From Sporosalibacterium faouarense (GTDB lineage: Bacteria > Bacillota > Clostridia > Tissierellales > VENL01), in contig NZ_JAETGO010000023.1 of assembly GCF_016765695.1 (NCBI RefSeq), forward strand, positions 1-64,000: a DNA stretch of 64,000 bases, read 5' to 3'. The stretch's first letter is position 1. Each line of letters opens with the position of its first letter. Positions 1 through 8,667 of the stretch are shown piece after piece. The notes below the pieces were generated by a model. That model made no database searches. It was not told the DNA's origin and saw nothing but the letters and a program-made list of their open reading frames with translations. A program made the position numbers and the translations under genes.

Positions 1-1
1 T

Positions 2-94
2 CCACCTGAAGAGAAGTCTTCTCTCCCACTTATAGAAGTGGGAGTCTTATCAAAAGATAAATTTGTAAAAACTTCACTAGCAAGATTAATTTAA
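2..94 (+). CDS. C-terminal end of an unidentified gene (partial)
   Basis: An open frame enters from the left edge and ends at TAA 92-94, directly before a strong terminator, which suggests it is the last 30 codons of a real gene. The tail ends in SLARLI. I do not recognise the family. Bases 27-48 form a perfect hairpin (9-bp arms, 4-nt loop) inside the frame; such hairpins also occur at right ends of IS200/IS605 elements, so a TnpB-type tail read through a transposon end is an alternative. Confidence 0.35.
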   Translation, partial: PPEEKSSLPLIEVGVLSKDKFVKTSLARLI

Positions 95-95
95 A

Positions 96-143
96 CCCTA
101 TTGCTAGGCTTACTATTAAAAGCCTAGCAATAGGGTATTTATT
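96..143 (+). terminator. Rho-independent terminator
   Basis: Perfect 16-bp stem (96-111 with 120-135, starting CCCTATTGC) followed by a T-rich run. It ends the gene entering from the left edge. Confidence 0.85.
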
Positions 144-252
144 TATTGAAGTTAATAATAAAATAATAAATAGTTAAAAAAATCCAATAGTAGATTTAGA
201 GGTAAACTTCTGTTATTATTAAGTATGTAGAAACAAATAAAGGAGGAGTTTT

Positions 253-891
253 ATGGGGTTTTTTAAGAGAATAATAGGAGTGATTACTAATCCAAAAGAT
301 ACACTTGAAGAAATATCCAATAGTGCACCAATATGGCAGGCTATTTCTATAAATGTTATATTAGGGGTATTGTCAGTATTTATAACATTAAATAGAAATA
401 CATTAATGGCAAATATGGGGCCTGGAATAAGTCCTTACGACATTGAAATGCTTTCGTCAATGATACCAATGTTTATGGTAATGGGCGTATTTTTTGCTAT
501 GATAGTTAATCCACTATTTCACTTTATAGAAACAGGAATGTATAATTTAATTTCTGAGTTTCTAGGGTATAAGGGAAGTGGTAAAGGATTGTTCTCAGCC
601 CTTGGATTTGCCAGCGTTCCAGGAATATTTAGTATTATTCTATTGGGAATCTTTTCATCAATAAACTTAAATATAGTAAGTACTATAATAAGTATTCCGA
701 TAACCATTTGGGTGATAGTCTTAAATATTATCGCTATAAAGAAAACTTATCAAATGGGTACTGGTAAGGCTACATTAACTTATTTCATACCTATTATTGC
801 TCTAATAGTAGTTGTTGGAATTTTAATAATACTTGGTATAATAACTATGATACCAATCATGAGAGAAATATCTGGACAGTTCATGTATTAA
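253..891 (+). CDS. Yip1 domain integral membrane protein
   Basis: A 212-residue protein with a short cytoplasmic start (MGFFKRIIGVITNPKDTLEE) typical of bacterial Yip1/YIPF-family proteins, followed by about five hydrophobic segments (roughly residues 30-50, 70-95, 115-140, 145-165 and 175-205). The family sits in the cytoplasmic membrane; its function in bacteria is not known. A strong ribosome site (aaaggagga) lies 7-8 bases before the ATG. The gene is monocistronic, with terminators on both sides. Family membership rests on the N-terminal motif and topology. Confidence 0.7.
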   Translation: MGFFKRIIGVITNPKDTLEEISNSAPIWQAISINVILGVLSVFITLNRNTLMANMGPGISPYDIEMLSSMIPMFMVMGVFFAMIVNPLFHFIETGMYNLISEFLGYKGSGKGLFSALGFASVPGIFSIILLGIFSSINLNIVSTIISIPITIWVIVLNIIAIKKTYQMGTGKATLTYFIPIIALIVVVGILIILGIITMIPIMREISGQFMY

Positions 892-920
892 ATATATTTT
901 GGTTACTAAATATATAAATT

Positions 921-958
921 AAAGGACTCTGTTAATAGAACGGAGCCTTTTTTTTTTT
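921..958 (+). terminator. Rho-independent terminator after the Yip1 gene
   Basis: Imperfect hairpin with arms aaggactctgtt and aacggagcctt, followed by about ten T. Confidence 0.85.
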
Positions 959-1130
959 ATCCTAAAAGGAAAAAAATTCTATTTTTAAAATTGCTGTGAT
1001 GATGATATAAAGCTATATGTAGAGAATAAGTGACAACATAAATATTTTGAAAAATTTGAAATTTTCCGAAAAATCTGTTTTAATATATATATAGGAAAAA
1101 ATAGGACAAAAAATTAAAGGGGGAATTATT

Positions 1131-1754
1131 ATGTCTATACCGAAACTAAAAGTAGAGCTAAGAGAAGGAAATGGAAAACGCTCTGCAAATAAATTGAGAA
1201 GAGAAGGTTTTGTACCAGCTGTAATTTATGGTCATAATAAAGAAACTAAGACCATAAAGGTAAATAATAATGAGCTTGAAAAGATTTTAAAAAGACATGG
1301 TCATAGTGGTACAATTAATATAGAATTAGAAAAAGAACAGGTTTCGGCTATTATAAAGGAAATTCAAAAAGGCGTTGTTAAAGAGGGAGTTTTACATGTA
1401 GACTTTCAACAATTATCAGCTGGGGAAAAGATTAAGATGGCAATACCTATTAATTTAGTAGGAAAGGAAAAGGTAGAGACATCTTCTACCATTGTTCAAC
1501 AGCAAATAAGTGAATTAGAAATTCAGTGTTTACCAAAAGATATCCCGCAATCTATTACAGCAGATGTATCTAATCTTGAGGTGGGGAAATCATTAGAAGT
1601 AGGAGATTTGGAGATAGCAAAAGACGATAATATTGAAATATTAAATGAAGAAAGTGAAATTGTAGCTTCCTTAACTTCAGCTACTAGAGAAGAGGTTGAA
1701 GAAGAAGTCGAATCACCAATTTATGAAACTGAAAAAAGTATTTTAGAAGAATAA
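1131..1754 (+). CDS. rplY: 50S ribosomal protein L25/general stress protein Ctc
   Basis: 207 residues. The N-terminal L25 domain (about residues 1-92) carries the family motifs GKRSANKLRREGFVPAVIYG and a 5S rRNA-binding beta-barrel. A C-terminal TL5/CTC domain (about 95-190) follows, then an acidic tail of about 20 residues. The protein binds 5S rRNA in the large subunit; the long form resembles B. subtilis Ctc. A strong ribosome site (aaaggggg) precedes the ATG. A plausible promoter is TTGAAA, 17 bases, TTTAAT just upstream. It is followed by its own terminator and then by a second L25 gene. Confidence 0.93.
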   Translation: MSIPKLKVELREGNGKRSANKLRREGFVPAVIYGHNKETKTIKVNNNELEKILKRHGHSGTINIELEKEQVSAIIKEIQKGVVKEGVLHVDFQQLSAGEKIKMAIPINLVGKEKVETSSTIVQQQISELEIQCLPKDIPQSITADVSNLEVGKSLEVGDLEIAKDDNIEILNEESEIVASLTSATREEVEEEVESPIYETEKSILEE

Positions 1755-1770
1755 GCATATAGCTATATAA

Positions 1771-1808
1771 AGGGGCTTTGAGTCTTAGAACTCAAGGTCT
1801 CTTTTTTT
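1771..1808 (+). terminator. Terminator between the two L25 genes
   Basis: Hairpin around ttgagt/actcaa within an outer stem, ended by seven T. It suggests the two L25 genes are separately transcribed. Confidence 0.75.
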
Positions 1809-1874
1809 ACCTCCCTAAAGTTTAAAAAAATACAAAACTGGAGATACTGTTTTAATAGAAAGGGAGGGATTATT

Positions 1875-2537
1875 ATGCCAGATACTTTTTTAGACTGTAG
1901 TTTAAGAAATGATGTTGGAAGTAATGCAAGTCATAGAGTGAGGGCAAATGGACATGTGCCAGGCGTGATTTATGGACATCACATATCTAGTTATCCTTTA
2001 GAATTCGATAGGAAAGAAATCAATAGGATTATTAAAGATCATGGTGAAAATGCTTTAGTTAATGTAATGGTTAATGGAAGTTCTTATCCTGCTATGATAA
2101 AGGAAATTCAAAGAGATAGCTTAACTGGAGGTATAATTCATTTAGATCTACAACAGATAAACATTTCAGAAAAAATACATACTGCTATACCAATAGTTCT
2201 AAATGGAAAAGAGAAGGTTGATACTACTGGAATACTTCAAAAGCAACTAGAAAAAATTGAAGTAGAATGCTATCCAGATAAAGTACCAAGATTTGTATCA
2301 ATTGATATATCTGACTTAGTGTTAGGAAACTCATTAAGAGTCTCGGATGTTGAGTTTTCAGAAGATTTCTCAATATTAAATGATGGTGAAGAGGTAATTG
2401 TATCCCTATCACATATAAAAGATGAAGAAGTCGATGATGTAGAAGATACATCTAGCTCTGATTTGATTACTGAGGAAGATCAACCTGAACTTGTAGGGCA
2501 AGAGGATGAAGAAGCTCAAATAGAATTAAAAGAGTGA
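1875..2537 (+). CDS. Second L25/Ctc paralogue
   Basis: 220 residues with the same two-domain L25-TL5/CTC plan as the gene upstream. It is clearly diverged: the N-terminus lacks the basic GKRSANKLRR segment and reads DVGSNASHRVRANGHVPGVI instead, and the last 40 residues are very acidic. Conserved parts include MIKEIQRDSLTGGIIHLDLQ and AIPIVLNGKEKVDT. The weaker basic patch suggests changed 5S rRNA affinity or expression under different conditions; that is inference. A good ribosome site (gggaggga) precedes the ATG. Confidence 0.88.
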   Translation: MPDTFLDCSLRNDVGSNASHRVRANGHVPGVIYGHHISSYPLEFDRKEINRIIKDHGENALVNVMVNGSSYPAMIKEIQRDSLTGGIIHLDLQQINISEKIHTAIPIVLNGKEKVDTTGILQKQLEKIEVECYPDKVPRFVSIDISDLVLGNSLRVSDVEFSEDFSILNDGEEVIVSLSHIKDEEVDDVEDTSSSDLITEEDQPELVGQEDEEAQIELKE

Positions 2538-2562
2538 TAGGTACATATTGAAATAAAATTTT

Positions 2563-2611
2563 AGAGATTGTCTTAATGATATATATATCTTATTAAGACA
2601 ATCTCTTTTTT
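2563..2611 (+). terminator. Rho-independent terminator after second L25 gene
   Basis: Perfect 15-bp stem (2563-2577 with 2592-2606) followed by a T run. Confidence 0.9.
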
Positions 2612-2770
2612 CATAAAATATGACAACAGATATCAAATTCTACAAAAGAATCATGACATTTTCGAAATAAAATGATAAAATAAATAATAAATGGAAGAAA
2701 AATAGGTAATTAATACAGTAAAATTCGACAAGCTATTCACTTAACTTCCCAATAATCAGGAGATGATTTT

Positions 2771-2962
2771 ATGAAAATGATAATTATGATTTTTTTAATT
2801 ACACCTATTATTGTATTTCAAGGCATTTTATTTTTTGATATTCTTAAGAATTTTAAAAAGGCAAATAAGAATTATAGACCTACAGTAGCGGCCAAAGATA
2901 ATACTATTAGATATAATAAAGATAGACAAATTAATAATGGAAGAATTAGAGTAGTAAAATAA
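2771..2962 (+). CDS. Small single-pass membrane protein, unknown
   Basis: 63 residues: one hydrophobic segment at residues 2-26, then a basic, Asn/Lys/Arg-rich tail of about 35 residues. Ribosome site (caggaga) before the ATG, and a terminator immediately after the stop, which support it being real. No family recognised. The topology suggests a membrane-tethered peptide with a cytoplasmic basic tail. Confidence 0.55.
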   Translation: MKMIIMIFLITPIIVFQGILFFDILKNFKKANKNYRPTVAAKDNTIRYNKDRQINNGRIRVVK

Positions 2963-2993
2963 GTGGTATTTTATACACCGCTTATTTTTTTTG
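2961..2993 (+). terminator. Rho-independent terminator
   Basis: Hairpin aagtggt...accgctt overlapping the stop codon of the small membrane protein gene, followed by eight T. Confidence 0.75.
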
Positions 2994-3079
2994 CGAAAAT
3001 ACAACTAGTTAAAAGAAAATCTTATGGTAAAATAATAAATATTAGGGAAATAGTATTATTTTGAGAGAAGGTGAAAGCA

Positions 3080-3922
3080 ATGAGAGAGATTAGTACTACT
3101 ATTATAATTGAAAAAGTAAAAGAAATGTGTATATCGGCTAATCGAAACTTGGGGAAGGATGTAATTGATAAAATAGAACAGTCCTTAAGAGAAGAGAAAT
3201 CACTAATAGGAAAGGATATCTTAGAAAAGCTTTTAGAAAATGCAAATATAGCTAAGGAAAAACAGATGCCAATATGTCAAGATACTGGAATGGCCGTTTT
3301 TTTTGTTGAAGTAGGACAAAATCTAGTAATATCAGGTGGAAGTTTGACAGATGCAATTAATGAAGGTGTTAGGCAAGGATATAAGGAAGGATATTTAAGA
3401 AAGTCCATTGTAGGTGATCCAATACTAAGGGAAAATACAAATGACAATACACCGGCAATTATCCATTATGACTTAGTTGAAGGAGATAAGTTAAGGATGC
3501 TTTTTGCTCCAAAGGGTTTTGGTAGTGAAAATATGAGTAGAGTAGCAATGCTAAAGCCATCAGATGGTATTGAGGGAATAAAAGATTTTGTTATAGATAC
3601 TGTAAAAAAAGCAGGACCTAATCCATGCCCTCCAATAGTTGTAGGAGTAGGAGTAGGAGGAACAATGGAAAAGGCATGTTTATTAGCTAAAAAAGCATTA
3701 ATGAGAAATATTGGAATATATAATAAAAAGAGTCATATTTCAGGACTTGAAAAAGAACTTTTAAAAGAAATAAATAAATTAGGAATAGGACCTCAAGGAT
3801 TAGGAGGAAATACAACTGCCTTAGACGTAAATATTGAAGTATTTCCTACTCATATTGCAGGACTACCTGTGGCAGTAAATTTGAATTGTCATGTTGCAAG
3901 ACATATGAATATAGAAATTTAA
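3080..3922 (+). CDS. Fumarate hydratase class I, alpha subunit
   Basis: 280 residues. It matches the N-terminal half of iron-sulfur-dependent class I fumarase/tartrate dehydratase: QMPICQDTGMAVFFVEVG, NPCPPIVVGVGVGGTMEKAC, and a C-terminal NCHVARHMN. These hold the three cysteines that bind the 4Fe-4S cluster. With the beta subunit just downstream (12 bp gap) it interconverts fumarate and malate in the cytoplasm. The ATG at 3080 is preferred to an in-frame GTG at 3071 because gagaagg lies 9 bases before it. The neighbouring malic enzyme suggests a fumarate-malate-pyruvate route. The cluster makes the enzyme oxygen-sensitive, as expected of an anaerobe. Confidence 0.92.
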   Translation: MREISTTIIIEKVKEMCISANRNLGKDVIDKIEQSLREEKSLIGKDILEKLLENANIAKEKQMPICQDTGMAVFFVEVGQNLVISGGSLTDAINEGVRQGYKEGYLRKSIVGDPILRENTNDNTPAIIHYDLVEGDKLRMLFAPKGFGSENMSRVAMLKPSDGIEGIKDFVIDTVKKAGPNPCPPIVVGVGVGGTMEKACLLAKKALMRNIGIYNKKSHISGLEKELLKEINKLGIGPQGLGGNTTALDVNIEVFPTHIAGLPVAVNLNCHVARHMNIEI

Positions 3923-3934
3923 GGAGGAGTTAAT

Positions 3935-4465
3935 ATGTCTGAAATAAAAATAGAGACTCCCTTAAATCTTGATAAGATTAAAGATCTTAAAGCGGGAGAT
4001 AGAGTTTACCTTACAGGAACAATATATACTGCAAGAGATGCAGCTCACGAGAGGTTAGTAAATCAAATAGAGAATAAAGAAAACGTACCATTCAAAATAC
4101 AAAATGCTACTATTTATTATGTGGGACCTTGCCCAGCGAAGCCAGGAGAAGTGATTGGCTCGGCAGGACCAACAACTAGCTATAGAATGGATAAATATAC
4201 ACCTCTATTACTAGATAAAGGATTAAAAGGTATGATAGGTAAAGGATTAAGAAATGAAAAAGTAATTGACTCTATGATAGAAAACAAGGCAATATACTTT
4301 GCAGCAATAGGAGGAGCTGGGGCTCTAATATCCAGTTGTATAAAAGAATCTAGAATTATTGCATATCCAGAATTGGGGGCAGAGGCAATAAGAGAATTAT
4401 ATGTAGAAAACTTCCCACTAATTGTTGCGATTGATTCAAAGGGAAATAATCTATATAATAGATAA
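3935..4465 (+). CDS. Fumarate hydratase class I, beta subunit
   Basis: 176 residues, matching the C-terminal domain of class I fumarases, with the signature YYVGPCPAKPGEVIGSAGP and TSYRMDKYTP. It completes the active site with the alpha subunit encoded 12 bp upstream; ribosome site aaggagg. Two-gene fumarases are usual in Clostridia, whereas enteric FumA/FumB are a single fused chain. It could in principle be a tartrate dehydratase subunit, but malic enzyme in the same cluster favours fumarase. Confidence 0.92.
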   Translation: MSEIKIETPLNLDKIKDLKAGDRVYLTGTIYTARDAAHERLVNQIENKENVPFKIQNATIYYVGPCPAKPGEVIGSAGPTTSYRMDKYTPLLLDKGLKGMIGKGLRNEKVIDSMIENKAIYFAAIGGAGALISSCIKESRIIAYPELGAEAIRELYVENFPLIVAIDSKGNNLYNR

Positions 4466-4498
4466 TAATATTGATTTGTTAGCTTAAGGGGGGATACA

Positions 4499-5074
4499 AT
4501 GATTGAGGGGAAGAATATTGTAATTAGACAGCTTGAATTAGGGGATGAAGAGTATCTATATAAATGGTGGAATGATGGTGAGATGATGGCCCATGCAACC
4601 CATCCCTTTGGAACTCTTCAAAGTAAAGAGTCCATCAAGCTAAATATTTTAAAAGAGATCGAAGAAACTAAGATGTTTTCGAAAAAAAGAAGATTTATAA
4701 TTTGTAAGAAAGAAGACTTAGAACCAATTGGTGAAATAAACTATAATGATTGGGATGCAAGAAATCAAAAATGTGAGTTCGGAATAAAGATTTGCGAAAC
4801 TTCTGAACAAAATAGAGGATATGGCAAGGATACATTATTTCATTTCATAGATTTCTTATTTAGGTTTTTAAACCTTAATAAAATTGAATTAACCACCATG
4901 GTTGATAATAATAGATCAAAAGGATTATATAAAAAACTAGGGTTTCAAGAGATAGGAATTATAAGAGAAGGCTACTTTGACAGTAGAAGAGGAGAATATT
5001 CAGATGTAAGATATATGGACCTCTTAAAGAAAGATTGGAATAAAATCAAAGATAGCATAAGAGATAGCTTATAA
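4499..5074 (+). CDS. GNAT-family N-acetyltransferase (RimJ/RimL type)
   Basis: 191 residues. The acetyl-CoA-binding core is visible at about 95-150: EFGIKICE, then EQNRGYGKDTLFHFIDF (motif A, R/Q-x-x-G-x-G/A) and NNRSKGLYKKLGFQEIG (motif B). Residues IRQLELGDEEYLYKWWND at the start are typical of RimJ/RimL-like enzymes. Substrate unknown. A strong ribosome site (aagggggg) precedes the ATG. It lies in the same direction between the fumarase and malic enzyme genes, so it is probably co-transcribed. Confidence 0.85.
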   Translation: MIEGKNIVIRQLELGDEEYLYKWWNDGEMMAHATHPFGTLQSKESIKLNILKEIEETKMFSKKRRFIICKKEDLEPIGEINYNDWDARNQKCEFGIKICETSEQNRGYGKDTLFHFIDFLFRFLNLNKIELTTMVDNNRSKGLYKKLGFQEIGIIREGYFDSRRGEYSDVRYMDLLKKDWNKIKDSIRDSL

Positions 5075-5098
5075 AAAATATTTTTAAAGGAGTAAGCA

Positions 5099-6259
5099 AT
5101 GGATACTAAAGAGAAAGCATTATCACTTCATGAAAAGAATAAGGGGAAAATTTCGGTAAATTCAAAAATAGAGATTAAGGACAGAGAAAGTTTGTCATTG
5201 GCATATACCCCTGGAGTAGCAGAACCTTGTTCTCGTATAGAAAAAAATCCAAAGGACATTTATAGATATACATCCAAAGGAAATATGGTGGCTATAGTTA
5301 CTGATGGAAGTGCAGTTTTAGGGCTTGGGGATATTGGTCCTGATGCATCATTGCCAGTTATGGAAGGCAAAGCAATTTTATTTAAAGAGTTTGCAGGAGT
5401 TAATGCCTTTCCTATTTGCATAGATTCTAAAGATGAAGATACTATAGTAAATACGGTAAAAATTATAAAATCTTCCTTTGGTGGAATAAACTTAGAGGAC
5501 ATATCAGCACCAAGATGTTTTACAATAGAAGAAAGACTAAAAAAGGAGCTAGATATTCCCGTTTTTCATGATGATCAACATGGAACGGCTGTAGTTGTTC
5601 TTGCGGGATTAATTAATTGTGCTAAACTGCTTAATAAGGCACTGGCAAACATGAAGATCGTTATTAACGGAGCAGGAGCAGCAGGGATAGCAATTACAAA
5701 GCTCTTAAATAAGGTAGGTATAAAAGAATTAGTTCTTTGCGATAGAAAGGGAGCTATATCTAAAGAGAGAGATGATCTTAATTGGGTAAAAACGGACATG
5801 TTGGAAATCACCAATATTAATAATGAGACAGGAGAACTAAGGGATATATTGAAAGGTAAGGATGTTTTTATAGGAGTATCTGCAGCGAATATTGTAACTG
5901 GAGACATGATAGAAAGTATGGGAAAAGATCCAATCATATTTGCCTTGGCAAATCCAGTACCTGAAATCATGCCAGATATAGCTAAGGATAATGGTGCTAG
6001 AGTAGTAGCCACTGGAAGATCAGATTTTGATAATCAAATTAATAATGTTCTAGCATTTCCTGGGATATTTAAAGGCGTTTTAGAAATTAATGCTAATGAG
6101 ATTAATGATGATATGAAGATAGCTGCAGCAGAAGCTATTGCTTCTGTAATACAGGATAATAAACTAAGTGAAAAATATATTATTCCTGATGTGTTTAACA
6201 AAAATGTAACGGAAGTAGTTGCTGAAGCAGTTAAGAAGGCATATCAAAAAGTTAAATAG
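5099..6259 (+). CDS. Malic enzyme (malate dehydrogenase, oxaloacetate-decarboxylating)
   Basis: 386 residues, the short bacterial form without a phosphotransacetylase domain. Motifs: SLAYTPGVAEPC near residue 35, DGSAVLGLGDIGPDASLPVM with the catalytic Lys in MEGKAILFK, metal/substrate site HDDQHGTAVVVLAGL, and Rossmann GAGAAGIAI at about 190. It oxidatively decarboxylates malate to pyruvate and CO2 using NAD(P). Encoded 25 bp after the acetyltransferase and downstream of fumarase, so fumarate could be channelled to pyruvate. Cofactor preference cannot be read with certainty. Confidence 0.93.
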   Translation: MDTKEKALSLHEKNKGKISVNSKIEIKDRESLSLAYTPGVAEPCSRIEKNPKDIYRYTSKGNMVAIVTDGSAVLGLGDIGPDASLPVMEGKAILFKEFAGVNAFPICIDSKDEDTIVNTVKIIKSSFGGINLEDISAPRCFTIEERLKKELDIPVFHDDQHGTAVVVLAGLINCAKLLNKALANMKIVINGAGAAGIAITKLLNKVGIKELVLCDRKGAISKERDDLNWVKTDMLEITNINNETGELRDILKGKDVFIGVSAANIVTGDMIESMGKDPIIFALANPVPEIMPDIAKDNGARVVATGRSDFDNQINNVLAFPGIFKGVLEINANEINDDMKIAAAEAIASVIQDNKLSEKYIIPDVFNKNVTEVVAEAVKKAYQKVK

Positions 6260-6276
6260 AGAAAGGATATTATCTT

Positions 6277-6783
6277 ATGAATGGATTATTCAAAGAAGTA
6301 GTAAGAAGGCAGCAAAGACCATTTTGGCAAATAGTATTTATAGTTTTAGGAGCTGTTATATTACTAAATTTATTAATTACATCTTGTAATTTATTGGGAG
6401 AAAAATATGCTGGTATTGCCAGTATTATTGTTCTTGCTTCAACAATATCTGTTTGTGGATTTTTAATAATCAAGATTGTAGCATATTATAGTTATAGAAT
6501 AGCTGATAATAGACTAATTTTTGAACGAATAATTGGAAATAAATCAAAGGTTATTTTAGATTTGGGTATAGAAGAAATCGAAAGTATTAAACCATATAGA
6601 GAAATGGAAGAAGACAAATCTGTTGCAGTCACTTATAAATTTATTTGTGATAAAGATTATGATAATTTTTATGTAGGAGCATTTTTGAAGGATGATAAAA
6701 AATATAGATTTATATTTAAGCCAAGTAGCAGACTTTTGAATTTACTTGTTAAGGATAAAATTGCTAAATATGTAGACAACTAA
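6277..6783 (+). CDS. Membrane protein of unknown function, two TM segments
   Basis: 168 residues. Two hydrophobic helices (about 18-38 and 45-70) are followed by a soluble C-terminal half of mixed beta character, a layout seen in bacterial PH-like or YcxB-like membrane proteins; I cannot assign a family. It begins 17 bp after the malic enzyme stop with ribosome site agaaagga, so it may be the last gene of that cluster. Confidence 0.6.
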   Translation: MNGLFKEVVRRQQRPFWQIVFIVLGAVILLNLLITSCNLLGEKYAGIASIIVLASTISVCGFLIIKIVAYYSYRIADNRLIFERIIGNKSKVILDLGIEEIESIKPYREMEEDKSVAVTYKFICDKDYDNFYVGAFLKDDKKYRFIFKPSSRLLNLLVKDKIAKYVDN

Positions 6784-6887
6784 AATAAAAGACCATTTCC
6801 AAAAATGTAGAACATTGGTCATGCAATGTGAATAATATATTACATAAGGGCAATAATCCTAGTAATATATAATAAGGAGATGGTCTT

Positions 6888-7082
6888 GTGGGGTCTACTG
6901 TTTGTAAGATTTGTCTTAAGGAAAGTAACAATCAGAATAAAGGATTGCATATACTAGGAGTACATATATGTAAACAGTGTGTGGACAGTATGTTAGAGGC
7001 AAAAATGGATGGTTTAAGGTACGAGGATTATAAGCTTGCAATAAGGGACATATGGATTGATTATATAGCGCTTAATTATTAA
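6888..7082 (+). CDS. csfB: Gin/CsfB anti-sigma-G factor
   Basis: 64 residues starting at GTG with ribosome site aaggaga. Two CxxC pairs (CKIC at about 6-9, CKQC at about 28-31), spaced as in the zinc-binding Gin protein, plus a helical C-terminus. In B. subtilis Gin binds sigma-G and blocks its premature activity in the forespore. Its position, just upstream of the decarboxylase-tmk-darA-holB block, matches the B. subtilis csfB locus. A terminator follows, so it has its own transcript. Confidence 0.8.
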   Translation: MGSTVCKICLKESNNQNKGLHILGVHICKQCVDSMLEAKMDGLRYEDYKLAIRDIWIDYIALNY

Positions 7083-7098
7083 AAAATTTTAGTGAACG

Positions 7099-7136
7099 GA
7101 GGGTATAGATAATAATTCTATATCCTTTTTTATTTT
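7099..7136 (+). terminator. Rho-independent terminator after gin
   Basis: Arms gggtataga and ctatatcc with a short loop, then a T-rich run. Confidence 0.75.
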
Positions 7137-7225
7137 AGATTTTATAGTTGAATTTTAGAATGCAATTTCCTTAAATAAAGGAATTTTATATATTTAGTAG
7201 AATAATTACAGTAGGAGGAGAATGA

Positions 7226-8650
7226 ATGAAGACACCAATTATAGATGGTTTGATGAAATATATAATGGAAGAAAATGTTAGATTTCATATGCCAGGACAC
7301 AAAGGAAAAGAGGCTCTTTTAAATTGGAGAAATCTTATTCCTCAAATAGATGTAACTGAAGTCGATGGGACTGATAATCTTCATAACCCTGAATCTATAA
7401 TTTTAAAAAGTCAAGAGTTGGCAGCTAACACCTTTGGAGCAAAAAATACCTTTTATTCTATCAATGGAACCACGGGAGGTATATATGGGTCCATAGGGGC
7501 AATTACAAAGCCAGGGGATACGGTCTTAATACAAAGAAATTGCCATCGGTCAGTTTATAATGCCGTAATTTTTAATCAATTAAATAGCGAGTATATTTAT
7601 CCTGTGTATAATAAAGAATGGAATATACTTACTGGGGTGTTGGCGGAAGATATAGAAAAGAAAATAAAGAATAATCTTGATATCAAGGCTATAATAATAA
7701 CAAATCCATCTTATTATGGAATATGTAGTAATATTCAAGAAATAGCAAAGGTTGTTCATAAGTATAACAAGATATTGATTGTTGATGAAGCTCATGGAAG
7801 TCATTTTAATTTTAGTAATAACTTACCTGTTACAGCAATTGAAGCAGGAGCAGATATATGTATCCAAAGTACCCATAAAACATTACCAGCATTTACGCAG
7901 GCTTCTATGGTTCATGTAGGTACAAATAGAGTAGATAATGATAGACTTAGAAAAATGATATCTATGTACCAGACAACTAGTCCATCATATATTTTAATGG
8001 CATCGTTAGATATGGCAAGGGCTTACATGGAAGAGAAGGGTAAAATAAACCTTGAAAAAATGATTAGAAAAATAGGTGTAACAACAACCCATCTAAAGGG
8101 ACTAGATAGAGTAAAGATATTTGATCAAGAAAGAATAAATTATAAAGATATCTATGATTTTGATACCATGAAAATATTATTTCAGATTGAAGGGATAAGT
8201 GGAAGTTCCGTTGAAAAAATTCTTAGAAAAAAATATAATATTCAGCTTGAGATGTCAGACTCTTTTTATGGTGTTGCTCTATGTAGCGTAATGGACACTG
8301 AAGAAGACATCGACAAACTTGCTAATGCAATAGAAAATATTTCCGAACTAGAGGCGGATGGTAATCATAATACTAAAATTAGTACTAAAATATCTAATAT
8401 TTTACCAAATGTGAATATGTCATTACATGATGCTTTTAATAGGTCTAAAAAAACTATAAGATTATCAGAAGCAAAAGGAGAAGTATCAGGAAGCTTTCTG
8501 ATTCCATATCCCCCAGGGATACCTATATTATGTCCAGGAGAAATTATAACAGAAGAAATTATAACCTATATTCAGTTTTTACGATCAAATAATATACAAA
8601 TACTTGGATATAAAGATAATAATTTAGAAAACATCGAGATAATAAGATAA
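7226..8650 (+). CDS. Orn/Lys/Arg decarboxylase family PLP enzyme
   Basis: 474 residues, about the size of B. subtilis SpeA/YaaO. Motifs: RFHMPGHKG at about residue 20, TEVDGTDNLHNP, substrate/PLP residues NGTTGG, DEAHGSHF, and the PLP lysine in STHKTLPAFTQAS. The C-terminal domain ends in YPPGIPILCPGE. It removes the alpha-carboxyl from arginine, lysine or ornithine to give a polyamine precursor; substrate cannot be decided by eye. Good ribosome site (aggagga). It is followed 17 bp later by tmk, the same arrangement as yaaO-tmk in B. subtilis. Confidence 0.92.
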   Translation: MKTPIIDGLMKYIMEENVRFHMPGHKGKEALLNWRNLIPQIDVTEVDGTDNLHNPESIILKSQELAANTFGAKNTFYSINGTTGGIYGSIGAITKPGDTVLIQRNCHRSVYNAVIFNQLNSEYIYPVYNKEWNILTGVLAEDIEKKIKNNLDIKAIIITNPSYYGICSNIQEIAKVVHKYNKILIVDEAHGSHFNFSNNLPVTAIEAGADICIQSTHKTLPAFTQASMVHVGTNRVDNDRLRKMISMYQTTSPSYILMASLDMARAYMEEKGKINLEKMIRKIGVTTTHLKGLDRVKIFDQERINYKDIYDFDTMKILFQIEGISGSSVEKILRKKYNIQLEMSDSFYGVALCSVMDTEEDIDKLANAIENISELEADGNHNTKISTKISNILPNVNMSLHDAFNRSKKTIRLSEAKGEVSGSFLIPYPPGIPILCPGEIITEEIITYIQFLRSNNIQILGYKDNNLENIEIIR

Positions 8651-8667
8651 AGAAGGGAATGATGTAG

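Noticed and set aside
1057-1095. Sigma-B-type promoter for the L25/Ctc gene
   Set aside because: The name Ctc invites it, but no GTTTAA-N12-15-GGGTAT is present; a sigma-A-like pair fits better.
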